Assembly: GCA_013398955.1 (NCBI GenBank)
Contig: VWPU01004168.1
Location: forward strand, 22,613 to 86,612
Length of the DNA: 64,000 nucleotides
Direction of reading: 5' to 3'
Source of the DNA: Callaeas wilsoni
Lineage: Eukaryota; Chordata; Aves; Passeriformes; Callaeidae
The notes beneath the pieces were generated by a model. The model searched no databases. It was not told the origin of the DNA and worked only from the letters and a program-made list of their open reading frames with translations. This document shows, piece by piece, positions 50,399-62,300 of this stretch. A program made the position numbers and the translations under genes. Position 1 is the stretch's first letter, and the number at the start of each line of letters is the position of its first letter.

Positions 50399-51205
50399 GA
50401 ATCCTAGAATAGCCTGGGTTGGAAGCAACTTTAAAGATCATGTATTTCCAACCTGCCTGCCATGGGCAGGGACACCTTCCACTAGACCAGGTTGCTTAGA
50501 GCTCCATCCAACCTGGTCTTAAACATTTTCAGGGTTGGGACATCCACAGCTTCTCTGTGCAACCTGTTCCAGCGCCTCCTCAACCTCACAGTAAAAAAAT
50601 TCTTACTAATATCTAATCCAAACCTACTGTCTTTCAGTTTGAAGCCATTTCTTATTATCCCATCACTACATGTTCTTGTAAATTGTCTCTCTCCATCTTT
50701 CCCTTAAAATCCCTTCAGACACTGAAAGACCATAATTATGTCACTCTGAAGCCTTTCCCTCTTCAAGCTGAACAGTCCCAATTCTCTCAGCCTTTCCTCA
50801 CAGGACAGGTACTCCATCCCTCTGATCAGCATGATATCCCTCCTCTGGGCTAGTTCCAACAGGTCCATGGCCTTCCTGTGCTGGAGACCACAGAGCTGGA
50901 TGCAGCACTCCAGGTGGGATCTCATTAGAGTGAGGCAGAGGGGCAGAATCCTCTCCCTCACCCTGCTTTTGATGCAGCCCAGGACACAATTGGCTTTCTT
51001 GGCAGTGAGCACACATTGACAGGTCACCTCCAGTCTCTCCTCCACCAGCACCCCTAAACCCTTCCAGCAGGACTGCTGTCCATCTCTTCATCCCCAGCCT
51101 GTGTTGATACTGACCCGAGTGTTGCTCTGACCCAGGTGCAGCAAGTTGCACTTGGTCTTGTTAAACCTCATGAGATGCCCATGGGCCACTTCTCGAGCTT
51201 GTGAA
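50399..51205 (-). mobile_element. CR1 LINE, about 810 bp, best preserved copy
   Basis: Plus-strand reading begins gaatcctagaatagcctggg and passes ccatgggcagggacaccttc (50460), cactagaccaggttgcttag, cttctctgtgcaacctgttc (50551), cctcttcaagctgaacagtc (50758), cagcactccaggtgggatct (50903) and ttgatgcagcccaggacaca (50969). It ends near gggccacttctcgagcttgt (51184). It covers the 3' UTR and the C-terminal third of ORF2, is 5'-truncated, and lacks the endonuclease and catalytic reverse-transcriptase motifs. Confidence 0.95.
50704..51051 (-). pseudogene. CR1 ORF2 C-terminal remnant, 115 codons
   Basis: This frame carries the well-known CR1 ORF2 C-terminal signatures in the right order: KKANCVLGCIKSRVRERILP, then RSHLECCIQL, then EERLRELGLFSLKRERLQSD and a terminal FQCLKGF before a premature stop. 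In intact CR1 the protein continues beyond this point. The frame opens with GTG, so it is a leftover of a longer reading frame and not an independent gene. It is not expected to be functional, because no catalytic domain remains. Confidence 0.9.
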
Positions 51206-53535
51206 ACTAAATTCCTAGCTAGATCAAGCACAACTAGGCAACCCAGCCTGAAGTTTGATGTTTTATGGTAAGTGTTGAAAATTCCTCCAGAAAGAAAACA
51301 AATTATTTTTCCTTTAGATAAAATTGCTTATTTGACAGAAGTTGGACTACTTGACAAAACTGTCTAGTGTTTAGAGCGTATTTGAATACAGCTGTATGGT
51401 TGGTGTTCACAGCAAAAGGACAAATGAACTCATTGCTGTTAAAAAGATGTCCTTTAGGGGCAGTCATATACCAACATTCTGTATTAACAGAAATAGTAAG
51501 AAGTAGCTGCGTGTACTAGCAATGCTTTTTAAGAAAACAGCTGCATGGAATAGCATGGTGAAACAGCATTGCTTGAAACAGCATGGTGATTTCTAATTCT
51601 TATTTAGATTCTCTTCTTAATTAATCTCTGATTAACTAATGAAATGATACGTCTTCACAGTAGGGTCCAGCCTTTATGCTTAATTTATAAAGGCCATGAT
51701 ATTTAAATTAAAACCGTGAAAGTTTGGCAATTAGGTCATCTTTTAGAAGTTAACACCTTCTCTTCAGAGGTAATATTTGTACATCTTTTTCAACAGAAGG
51801 AGTGTCTGTATAGGTATTTTAAGCTGAATTTCAAACTCCAGGGTTTGAAAAAACAACCAACTTCATGGATATACTAGTAAAAATTACATTCCATTTTCAA
51901 TTCATGGGAGAGAGTTTTGATGACATTTCTTCCTTAGTTGTTCACCCTCTTTCCCTAAATGCACTAATGATTTGAGTTCAGAGATGCAGAAGGATAACAC
52001 TTTTGTAGGACAGACCTGCTGATCTGGGACATGTATTATTAATCCCCAATATCACAAGACAGAAACAGCTGGTGGTGATCTTGTCATTCACAGCTGGTGA
52101 ATCTAATGCAAAATCTCCAGTCCCTCTTGCATTCAAACGAATATGTTTGGACAATGGAACATTTTTCCTCAAAAGACTTAAATTTCATTTATAACTTCTG
52201 ATCTATTCTGATAATCACATTCATTTTTACTGAAAGGAATCAGTATCCTGCCCACTATTGCTATCATTGTTAACACAGAAAGAAAGCCTCAGGAGGTTAA
52301 AGATATAATGTTACACAGAATGAACTTGATTGGGCACCTTCTGAACATTTTGGTTTTAAAACTGAAGTGCACAACTTCACACTCCAGGTCAGGTTTCTTG
52401 CTGAAGTGCAATTGTCAGAAGTTTTATACCCTTTTGGAAACATCAGTTCATTTTCCTGTTATTCTGTGGCTGAATTGCCACCTGAGTCAGGAAAGAAATT
52501 ATTTCTAGGATGGAAATACAGCTGAAGTTGTTGATAATCAAGATGTTCAGCTGTTTTACCATGGCTGGCAGCCAAGGACTAAAAGACCTCTGAAGAAAAA
52601 AAAAAAAATAGTCAACAAACTTACATAGCTAGAGAGAAGAAAGAAGAAACCTTCCAAAGACCTTATAACATGCTAGGATTTTACTTTTTCTACAGAATAT
52701 ACTGTCCAGAATTTCCTTCCATTATATTGTAGGGCTTTCTTTGGGGCGGAGGCCAGAAACAGTTTCTTTAGGAGATAGTATCTTCTTTCAAGCACCTGCT
52801 CTGAGTGACTCAGAAGGAATCTATTATATATGGAAACTAGAGAGGCTGTCATCAAAAAACCTAATTCAAGACCTGAAGTAGGTTACATATATATAAATTT
52901 GGGCTGGCCTGTAGGTCTAACTATAAAACCTATAACATCATAAAACATATCTAGGCTGGAGCAAAAATTCTGATTTTGTGCAAGAGGAAATTTGGAAATT
53001 TCTTAGCACATTTGGAAAAAAGAAACAAGTGTTACTCAAGTCCTTATTTTTATTTATATTGTATATTATTGTTAAAATAAACTATAAAACTACTTGATGA
53101 ATCTGAACAGAAAGTCATAAAAGTCTTCATGAGCTCAAAATGCTTCAATTTTAAAAATACAGTACTGATATTCATGTGAAACACTTTAATATCCACAAAG
53201 CTATATATTCTGTCAGAAGTGACAGAAAATTTCTAATCAGCTGTTGATATAAGCTGGTGGCACATAACATTTTTACTGGGTCACAAAAAACAACATAACT
53301 CATTAAATAGTGTCAGTCCCTCTCTACAGACAATTTAAATAAAGCAGATAGCATGAAAATTAAATACACAGCAAATACCAGGGGCTTGAAAGATTTCTGA
53401 ACCCTGCTGCCTCCAAACAGAGGGCAACTTTATGCTGAAAGTAGTTAAGAAGGGACTTTCACTTGCCTATATTATTCTATAAATGAATCTTTCAGGGTTT
53501 CTTAAGCTCTCTTTTCAGACCATAATACCTGCCTT
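51206..53535. other. Unique non-coding sequence
   Basis: No gene or transposon was recognised. A short imperfect repetition of acagcatggtga occurs at 51552-51592. A poly-A run lies at 52596-52608. Confidence 0.4.
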
Positions 53536-53748
53536 TTATGAGGACTGCCACACTGGTGTAGGTAGACTGTTGATTTGCTTCAGTTTGTCCCTATTGCAAA
53601 TTTCAAAACGCATTATATGATGCATTATCCAACTTGCTTTTTTTATACTTTGCATGTCAGGAAGATATGGAGGAGCTAATTGTTTCACTTTCATTAATGA
53701 AATCCCCGTATACCAGACATTAGAGCCACTGAAGTACAACCCACTCAT
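53536..53748 (-). other. ATG-initiated 70-codon open frame, unassigned
   Basis: The frame starts MSGLYFSGSNVWYTGISLMK and ends LPTPVWQSS. Its composition (aromatic, charged and hydrophobic residues well mixed) looks more protein-like than most frames here, with no low-complexity bias. The bases just upstream on the minus strand (ttgctaag) could be a weak acceptor, and an in-frame stop lies shortly before. I do not recognise any family. It may be a terminal exon, a processed pseudogene fragment or chance. Confidence 0.15.
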
Positions 53749-56700
53749 CTTAGCAATTGTTCATGTAGTGTTTGGGAATGATATCATTCATCTTACATTT
53801 TTGTATTTTTAGTGAGGCTACTTCATTTACATAGGAAAACCCCACATGTGAGTTTTAAGAAACTGTAAAATAAAATGCTTCAGAATACAGAAATAAAATC
53901 CTGATAGAGAATAGTGTGACTGTCTCATTGCACTTTTCTGAACAGTTTCACAATTCCTATGTTGAAACGACTTCATGCAGAAAAATTAAGTCAGAACTAA
54001 AGCTTGTCCAGCTAAGCCATTGCCATGGTCATAGCAGTGAATCACCTGCAGAATTCATGGTCCTGCATTGCCCATTCTGACTCTGTGCCAGGTTACCCAC
54101 TCCAGTGTTAAATGATGTGTATATGCTTGTACCACAAGATCAGAACAAAATCAGCCATTTTTTTTAAAGCCATATATGCCAACAGTTTAGTCTGGATCCT
54201 CTATTGAAATATCTGAGGCAACCACAAATATTCTGCTTCCCCGACCCTAATGCACCACTCTGACACAAAGGCACAGGTAAACATCATTAACATCTTGCAT
54301 CAACAGTAAGTTTTATTAAGTGCCAATGCATTGGTATTGTGGGAGCAGCAGAACTGGTTGCTGGTGTTCGAAACGCAGCCTTCAGGTATCAAGTTATAGC
54401 ATCCACTTGGTTACAACTGCTCCTGTAACAAAGTTAGTCTAATGAAAATCATACAGTTTAGTGACCTTGATTGCAGCTTCTGGTTCAAGTCTTTTGTATT
54501 GTTTTAACAACTCAGTTTACACTGATAATACCTAGGAAAAAAAAGTGGGTTAAGAAATTCTATCTGGGAGCACTGCTAAGAGAGAGAAAGAAGGCAGTCC
54601 TGTAATATTTTTTACTAGAGCATATAGTGCTCTATTAAGATGACCTTTTTAAATGTGCTTCTTAAGAAGGAGATGTTTTTCTCCATATATTTTAGCTCAA
54701 ATTTCTATATAATGTTTCTATTCAATGCCTTCAAATGAATAAAAATGTATTAGTGGAGTAAACCTTTATGTTTAATGGCAGGGGGTAAGAAAAGGAGAGG
54801 GTGGAAATCAATCTTTCCTGAAAACATAATACAGCAATAAAGGATACCCACGCTCAAGCACTGTTGGCTGCTTTATGATTCTTTTCTCAGTTCAAACAAA
54901 GCTGTATTCAAAACAAGGATAAACATATCAATGCTAATTTTATATAAGACTCTTCCTTGTATAGTAATTTCACCTATTCTATTCATATAGCAAAGAGCAG
55001 GATTTCTTTGATCTCTTCCTGCCATCGATGTTTTGCCATTTAGGCTTCTACTTAATGTCTTTTGTTCTAGTATATATTTGCTAAAAGTGATAGATCATTC
55101 TGTTTATAATCTACATAACTGTCTATATTTCTGCCAGATGTCAGCTACTGGTCTTTCCTGTTAAAGTTCTCAGGAATATATCCCAGTAAATAACCCAGTA
55201 CCAAACAACAACAAAAAAATAGTGATATCTTGGGTTCCCATGTGAAAATCTCAGCATGAATGGAGAATATTTAAGCTTCACTCATAATTATGTACTAAGA
55301 AAATAACAAAAATAAGATGACTTCTGTGGAGTAGGATTTCTCTCAAGATGGTCATACATTAGGAAGATTAGCTGTTCTGCTGTACTCAGGCTCATGAGAT
55401 ATGGTCCACACATCTGTTATTGCTGGTTGGAATGAGAGATGATACTTCCATGCCTGTCTGGCTTGCTTGCTTACTTCCCTACTTGCTTAAACACCCCAGG
55501 AAGATGTGATCCAGTTGCTTTTCTGCCAAGAGATTGCAGCTGCTGTGTTCATCCATCTTCTACACTCGGTACTGCCTTATGGTACCCCAACCTCTATCTT
55601 TGCCTTTAAAAGCATAGGAAAGCAGATTAATTTTATAGGGGTGAAACTAGGGTATGAATGGCAAAAAGGTATCTGTGACTTCACCAAAAGGATCCAAGGA
55701 TATTTTCCAAATTAAACTGTCCTCTGCTTATCACGATATCGTTCAGTACTTTTCAGGCTTTGTAAAAAAACCTGAAACACCCTAGTAAAAATATTCTCTT
55801 TTTCTATTACCTGTCTGCCCAAGTGGTGGCCTATTTGTGATGGACAATGAATCATCACACCTGCTGATGGATATGGGACCATCAAACACGTGTGGGGAGG
55901 GGAGGTATTTTCAACATTTACCTAAAATTAAGTCATCATAGAACATTAATCTCATGCAGAATATTGCAACCTGTTTTTCCAAATGTTTGTGTTTATCTGT
56001 GATCTGTACCAGATGTCTAGTAAGATATAACTGAAATTTTAAGGTATTAAATGAGTGGAGAGAGTGTGTAACATGGTTGATACTGAAATGATACTGAAAA
56101 ACTTCATTTTTACTTCTTCATGGAAAATTTGTGAATGTTATGACTTATTTTGCCAGACTTAGTATCCAGTATATCAACATCCTTGCACTTTTCTCAAGCA
56201 CTGAATTTCACTTTGCTTAAAAACACGAAGCAATCCGGTGATGAAAGCATTTGAGAACAGATTAGGGAGCCCTGGCTCAGAAGTAGCCAGCAGCCACAGA
56301 AGATGGTGTCACACAAAGTGGGATGGAGAAATGCCTGGAGGAATTTTGTGGCTTCAGATCATTATCTGGTAAATCTCCTGAAAGCTTCTTAGAATTCCAA
56401 TCCAAATTCTAATGGCAAACAACATGCCCACTAAATCTTTCACCTTACAGCTTTATACCCCTTATTAAGCCAACTCCAGCCTTCAAGCAGGAGAAAAAGG
56501 GGTTTCATTTAATCCAGCTGTTTTGATTTTTAAAATGGCATTTTTAGTTGAGATTTCTTCTGGTTCTGTAAATTAAATAAGGCATATTTTTCAAACCATT
56601 TCTGTAATAGCACACAAGAGGGAGTAGGTAAATAGCTGTATCTGGTCTGAAAAAGTTTTTTTACAGAAGAAATTCAAGAGCTATGATTCAAACCAAGAAA

Positions 56701-58993
56701 ATCAACTTCTATTTGACTTTTAGGAAGACACCAAGCAAGAGTAAGATTGGGGAGAGCCCATAGAACTTAATTATTGGGCTAAAGAAGTTACAAAATAAAG
56801 CCTCTTTCCATTTACGTAAATTTATTTTTTAAAGTATTTCTAAAGTATCCTCCAAACAGCAATGTGCTATGACTTTTTCACAAGGTCAGATCATTTGTCC
56901 TCCAACTTGGTCATCTGAATTTCAGTTTACTGTATTATTTTTAATCAGCTATTACAGCCAGTGTAGAGAGTTAGTGTTGCTGTGTGTAATCTTATGAAAA
57001 ATATCTTTTAGCTGTCTACTTGGAAAGGAAATGTGTTTGTGAACCACTATATTGAGAAGAACTGTCTACTTGGCAAATCAGACATATACTGGGTTTGGAC
57101 AGCGTATGTCTCTGTCTCTTCCCTAGGACTCTGCTACCTGTACATGGAGAAAAGTACCTGTAGAGGGCAAGTAAAGCAGTCAGAGTTAATTTATGGGAAG
57201 AAAAATTAGGCTAAACTTGATGCCTTTGAACATACCCCTTACTGTAAACAAAATACTGTTCTTTTCATGATGTATTAGCATTAACTTTATCTAGCTGGTG
57301 CATACATAGGGAGTTGTATGCATAGCAAATGACAGCTGGCAAAGCTTTCTGAAAGCCTTGCTAGCTCTGACTTGCAGGATTTGTGGATATACTTTCAGTT
57401 TATTTATTTTGGCTTGCTCTTAAACTGCACTTTGATGTTCAAGTAAGTGTAAAAATTCATTTTGAGCTTTAGGTGGACCGACCCAATTTTGCCTCCATTA
57501 CAATTTAATAAAAATCTCTAGATCATGCCAGAAACTGTCCTAGTTTTGCTCAAAACCTAATCTAAAATTGGGCCAGATTTTGTCAGGCTCCACTAACTTT
57601 CCCATTGTGGAAGTGCCACACAGTAACACAAGTTTGCTGTTAATGGCAGCAAAAAATAATTACTTTTAGACAAGTGTCATGCCATGAACCAAATTCTTCT
57701 CTCTTACTTCCATATGAAAATGGTTAAGGTGATGGAATCACATGATTAGAAACCTTGTGGAATTTAGCTCTATCTTTTCACTTCCATAGGGAATTTAGCA
57801 AATAAACAGTAGTTCATAAGGTAAAGCTACCTCCCAGTCTGCTTTTTCTGCCCCAGCAGTGCTTATTCAATGCAGGACAGGTCTCACTGACCTTGGCAGC
57901 ACAGGTAGGTAATATATTTTCACTAAAGTGAACTTCTTTTTACCTTTCTCCAGCAGGAATAAGCTTTGACTCTTCAAAGGTATGAAATGCTCCAGTGTTT
58001 GAGCTGTATTTTCAGTTTTCTTGAGTACTGATTTTTTCTTTATGTTCCTGTTGAACTGGTCTCTTTTGCTGTAGGTTGGACAAGCTTCTTGGTTATTCTT
58101 CCATAATTCAAGAGAGTGCAGTTGAACAATCCCACCAGTTAATTGGGAATGAGTTCCTGTGCACAGAGTTGGGCGCAGATCCCAAAGCACATGCACAAAG
58201 TTTACTTCTGTGAGTAATTGTAATTTTAGACAGGTTTTTGGAGCTGGTGCTGTTTTTGATATCTTGCTTTCATTAAATGCAGTGGGCACCGGCTTGCACC
58301 CTTTATGTTTTGGATGGCCTTGTACAATAGTAAATTGTTTGGCTTCCATTTAACTATATAAGCATAAAATAGTAGCAGCAAAATTGAAGTCTCTCTGTGC
58401 CTGAAGGTCATAGAACCACTGGGATGTGACCATATATTTTTACATTAACTGACTTTAACAGCTAGTGAGAAATATTTGGACAGAACACTCTTTAGTTTGC
58501 TTGCTTTTTATTCTGAAATGATGATTTTTAAAATCAGAGGAACAGGCAAGATGCTATAAAATTCACAGTGGAACCAAGAAAGACACTAACACTCTCTAGG
58601 CTACTTGATATTCCCTGAACAAGAAAATAAGAAGAATAAACAAGATCTAAGACAAATATTAAGCGATCTCATTTATCATCATGATTCCTGGCTCTGGTAT
58701 GGATCTGTCCTCTTCTTCAGGGCTGTCCTAGCAGGTATCAGCTATTCTAAGATCATCTCTTTCAGCATCAGGTGTTTTTTAGAGATAACATCTCTAAACT
58801 ATCAGAAGTCAGATTGCCAGGTTTCCTCCAACACCCTCCCCTCCCCAATATAAGCGAACACCAGAGTGAGACCTTCAGCATCAGCAGATGACATAGGAAA
58901 TGAATGAACACTCAAGCAGGCAAGTGGCTCTCCTGCTGCTCTCATTCCCAAAGGAAAAATGTAAAATGTCTTTATTTCATCATAGTGTGGTGA
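53749..58993. other. Unique AT-rich non-coding sequence
   Basis: No gene was recognised. The longest frame (57867-58349 minus, 160 codons) is lysine-rich near its end and resembles no family. 57540-57600 (gggccagattttgtcaggct) faintly resembles an old amniote repeat phrase, too weak to annotate on its own. Confidence 0.4.
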
Positions 58994-59279
58994 TGCCTTG
59001 TAGAGGCTGACCTGGAACAGAGACCGGACAGAGTGAAAGGATAAAGGGTAGGCATTTATTGAAAGACCTTCACAGGGCACACGTTGGGCAGTGCAGGAGT
59101 CTCGCAGAGACTACACCCAGGATGGACGACAGTCACACGTTTTTGGGACAGATATAAGTTTTGTCCATTTGCATATCAGAGGCTAATTGTCCAATTACAG
59201 CTTCAGGCAGCAGAGTCCCATTCTCTTAGTTTGCTCCCCCCCAACTCACTTTTGTTTACATTTCTCAGGGCCTGAGACA
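58994..59279 (-). mobile_element. Solo LTR of an endogenous retrovirus, minus strand
   Basis: On the minus strand the element would run from TGTC (59279) to GGCA (58994), the canonical TG...CA LTR ends, about 286 bp long. It is flanked on both sides by gtga (58990-58993 and 59280-59283), a possible 4-bp target-site duplication as made by gammaretrovirus-like ERVs. Inside, in the right order on the minus strand, are a TATA-like cttatatc (59150-59157) and an AATAAA poly-A signal (59055-59060) about 90 bases downstream, as expected for U3-R-U5. No internal gag/pol/env sequence is adjacent, so this is a solo LTR. The LTR ends are my best fit; wider limits (58986-59351) are possible. Confidence 0.55.
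59055..59060 (-). promoter_or_regulatory. AATAAA poly-A signal in the LTR R region
   Basis: The hexamer AATAAA on the minus strand (tttatt on plus) lies about 60 bases before the inferred 3' end of the LTR and about 90 bases after the TATA-like box, the usual LTR spacing. Confidence 0.45.
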
Positions 59280-59283
59280 GTGA

Positions 59284-59989
59284 GGTGTCCTTGATTCTCA
59301 GGTCTCGAGAGGAATCATGTCTGACCAAAATGGGAAAAGCAGTAGCTAACACTGTATATGGAGCTCAGAGTTATACACTAAAGAATTGCAAGATTACAAA
59401 TATATGAAAATATAAAAGCTAAAATCCTAAGGCATCAGTGGAATGGGAAGAGAATATAAATTTCCTCATTTCATGGGATGGGAAAATGACTTTGTCAGTC
59501 CAGCTTAGCTGAACTCCCTAACCTACTTCGAAAACCTTTGGTGGTGTAATACAGAGCAGTAACCCTGGACTTCCCAGTGTAGGTGGCTCTTCACAAGCCA
59601 AGTTTTGTTAGAGCTTTCCCTCACTCCTCAAGTTGCTCCCTGACCTATTTCCCATTGGGCAGTATATCGGGAAGCAGGTGATGTTGGTGATGTTTGGAAA
59701 CATACCAGTGCAAACTAAATTCCTTGTATCCAGCTCTGGCATAATGGAGCAAAACCAGCATTAAAGCCATTTCCTCTGGTGTGCCCAGGGTCAAACTAAA
59801 TTGCTATAAACAAACCGGTCTGCATCCCAGAAGAAATGTTTATGTGAAATAGTACTTTCCCTGTTGCCTTCCCCTGCTTCCCTCTTCCCCTTACAAAGCT
59901 GCTAGAAGCAAAATACAAACACAGCAAACAAAGAATTTTCTCTCCCCAGTACGTTTACAGAGACAGTAGGCGGGATTTTACACTTGTAG
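59284..59989. other. Unique sequence upstream of the CpG-rich patch
   Basis: No gene was recognised. 59870-59990 becomes pyrimidine-rich and contains ggcgggattt near 59970, an E2F/SP1-like motif close to the following CpG island. Confidence 0.35.
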
Positions 59990-60186
59990 CTGTTCACCTT
60001 TGGAAAAGAGCGCAGCTGCTGCACAGCCTAAATGCAAGAGGCTGCGCTGCTCCCTTCGCTGTTCGGTCCCTCTCAGGCCCGATAGCGCTTCCTTCCTGAC
60101 CTCTCACGACTTCCTGCCGCGAGCCTTATCGCAGCAAAAAACTCGGCACTGTACTGGCTGCGCCACTTGGAATGCATTTCAATTCG
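59990..60186 (+). promoter_or_regulatory. Small CpG island ending in a splice-donor-like site; candidate promoter and first exon
   Basis: Thirteen CpGs lie between 60009 and 60186, far above the neighbouring DNA, for example around gcccgatagcgcttcc (60078) and cctgccgcgagccttatcgc (60114). An E2F/SP1-like ggcgggattt lies just upstream. The patch ends at aattcg followed by gtaaatgg, a plausible donor at 60187. Pyrimidine-rich acceptor-like sites ending in tttcttttag follow at about 60280 and 60361. No ATG-initiated frame runs through it, so a non-coding first exon or 5' UTR is more likely than a coding exon. The opposite direction is also possible. Confidence 0.45.
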
Positions 60187-60289
60187 GTAAATGGAAATAC
60201 CCTTACCTTTACATTTACAAACAACTATCATCTGTGAGTCACTTGGTGATTTCCTACTGATGCCTTTTTTTTTCTTTTAGATACGTAAT

Positions 60290-60839
60290 TTGAAATAGAG
60301 AAAAGAAGAAGAAAAATAAACACAAAAAGGAAGAGTAAAGGAAAGTTCTCCTGTTTCTTTTAGGTTCACTTTTCTGCAATCTGCAAATCCATCTCTCGGG
60401 ATGATGAAATCAATATTGCAATGACAAAAACAGCCATGTGTCAGTTTAGATCAGTTGAGGAATATATCTCCTGGACCTAAACACTTTAAAGGGAGAATAT
60501 TGCAGAAGTTCAGTATGTAAAAGAAATGAAGGTGGTGCATCAAAACCTACTGTAATTGCACCTCAGTGTAAAAATAGAATTTTCTGCTAACAGTGCTGTT
60601 TTCACCTTGATGCTTTCATAGGAACTAGAAAATGCAATACCACCAGCAATACCTCACATGACTGTAGGGATGTCAAAAGAATGATTCTACTGACTTTAGT
60701 TGACTAGACCCAGCTGTGCAGACTTGAATAACTATTTTAAATTAAAACACTGAATTTGCTAAAGAGAAGAGTGTAGTCACCCTCATACTCTGGCCAATTA
60801 GCCTCCAAGCCTGAGGAACAAGTTAAGGTTAGCAACATC
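60290..60839. other. Unique AT-rich sequence downstream of the CpG-rich patch
   Basis: A-rich near 60300-60345, with an acceptor-like tttcttttag ending at about 60363. No recognised gene. Confidence 0.35.
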
Positions 60840-62300
60840 TAAATGTAGGAATAATCTATGGTTCACATACTTTTAAGGACAAAAATATGTTTTACAGAAC
60901 TTGTGTATAGAGACCATTTTATTATCATATTTTAGGGTCAGAGGAGACTATTAATAATCACTAATCTAAACTCTGGCATTCACAAATCTTAACTATCATC
61001 AACTTTCAATTTGATCGCCATCATAAAAGCCTCAGAATAACGCCGCGTCAAATACTCCTATGGGTAAATTAGGGAAGCATTCCAGTTATGTCAAATTTCA
61101 TCAGTTTCCAGTCATCTCATCATTTTATGGTTTTCCTGGTACACTAAAGCACTGTCTACTATCAAAAATGTATTCCTTTTGTATATATTCATAGCCCAAA
61201 TATTTCACAGTCTCTTTGAAAAGTTCAGTAGGTTCTTTTTTTAGCCTCTTTCCTCTAGATCTATTTTCCAACTTCAAATTATTCCCTTACTTTTAAAAAT
61301 TATGTCCAAATCTTTAATGTATTTTTCTTAGATGTTAACACCAGAACCAGACATAGTATTTGAATAGTTATTTCCCTAATACCATATACAAGAGGTGATA
61401 TTACCATTTTATTCTTATTTAATGCTCTCTGTTATTTGTAGATTTCCATGTTGCCTTGCAAGCCTATATTTCAAATAAAGTAGACTCAATTATAAAATCC
61501 CAAATGGAGAATTAATATTGAATACATTTTAGATCTGTACTATTATTTTGTTAAGTTAATCTAGGATTTTCAATGTCAAAGAATTAATATCTATATTTAT
61601 CTCTACTAGGAAATAAGAGGATTGACTCCACTGAAGACAAATGTGGTAGATTATAAACATGTTAGGCAAAAATTTGGTTTTTTGTAAGAGACCAGTTCAA
61701 CAGGAATATAAAGAGAAATTTGTTCAATAAAATTCCATATCAAATTATCTAAGATCATCTATTTAAATTTTAGGGGCATATTAGAATATAGCAACATATT
61801 TGGAATTCAAAATTTAATTAGATTTAATTTTTTATTGTCTTGACATCACTTAAGAAAAAGAATCACACTTAAAGAACAGGAGCATGGGTAATTAAATAAT
61901 TATTTTAAAATTAGATTAATTCTTTAGAATAACTTTTCATTAAATAATTTGATTATTTGGAAAATAAGTCTTATCAGATATTTGATAACTTATTTTCTTG
62001 AGGTATAATTTTACTGGATAAAAAAAATCTATTTTTATATTATATGTGCCTCATGCCATTCTTATCCTTATATAAATTGTTTATAACAGATATTCATCTG
62101 AATAATAGGGGTTAATTAAGAGATTTCAGCAAATTATTCTACATGGAAATCCTCCTATCACATAATTTTTTGATCTTGGTAACACACACACATATATATA
62201 CATGTATGTAAATGTCATTATATCCCTTTCTGCTTTCTTTTTCCATAACACCTTTTGATAATATTAGTTAATAAATATCTTTAGGGAAAACTGTATTTTC
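60840..62300. other. Markedly AT-rich segment
   Basis: This stretch is noticeably poorer in G and C than the rest, with many aat/tta runs, few open frames and a (CA)n(TA)n tract at 62182-62200. An isolated CpG cluster (aacgccgcgtc, 61040) stands out against it. There are no recognisable genes. It may be a matrix-attachment-like or simply AT-rich intergenic block. Confidence 0.5.
62182..62200. repeat. (CA)n(TA)n dinucleotide repeat
   Basis: Alternating purine-pyrimidine run acacacacacatatatata, directly readable. Likely length-variable. Confidence 0.85.

Noticed and set aside
50798..51151. 117-codon minus-strand frame over the CR1 copy
   Set aside because: It is the wrong frame of CR1 ORF2; the true frame is 50704-51051.
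57867..58349. 160-codon open frame, minus strand
   Set aside because: No family resemblance and no supporting splice or promoter context.
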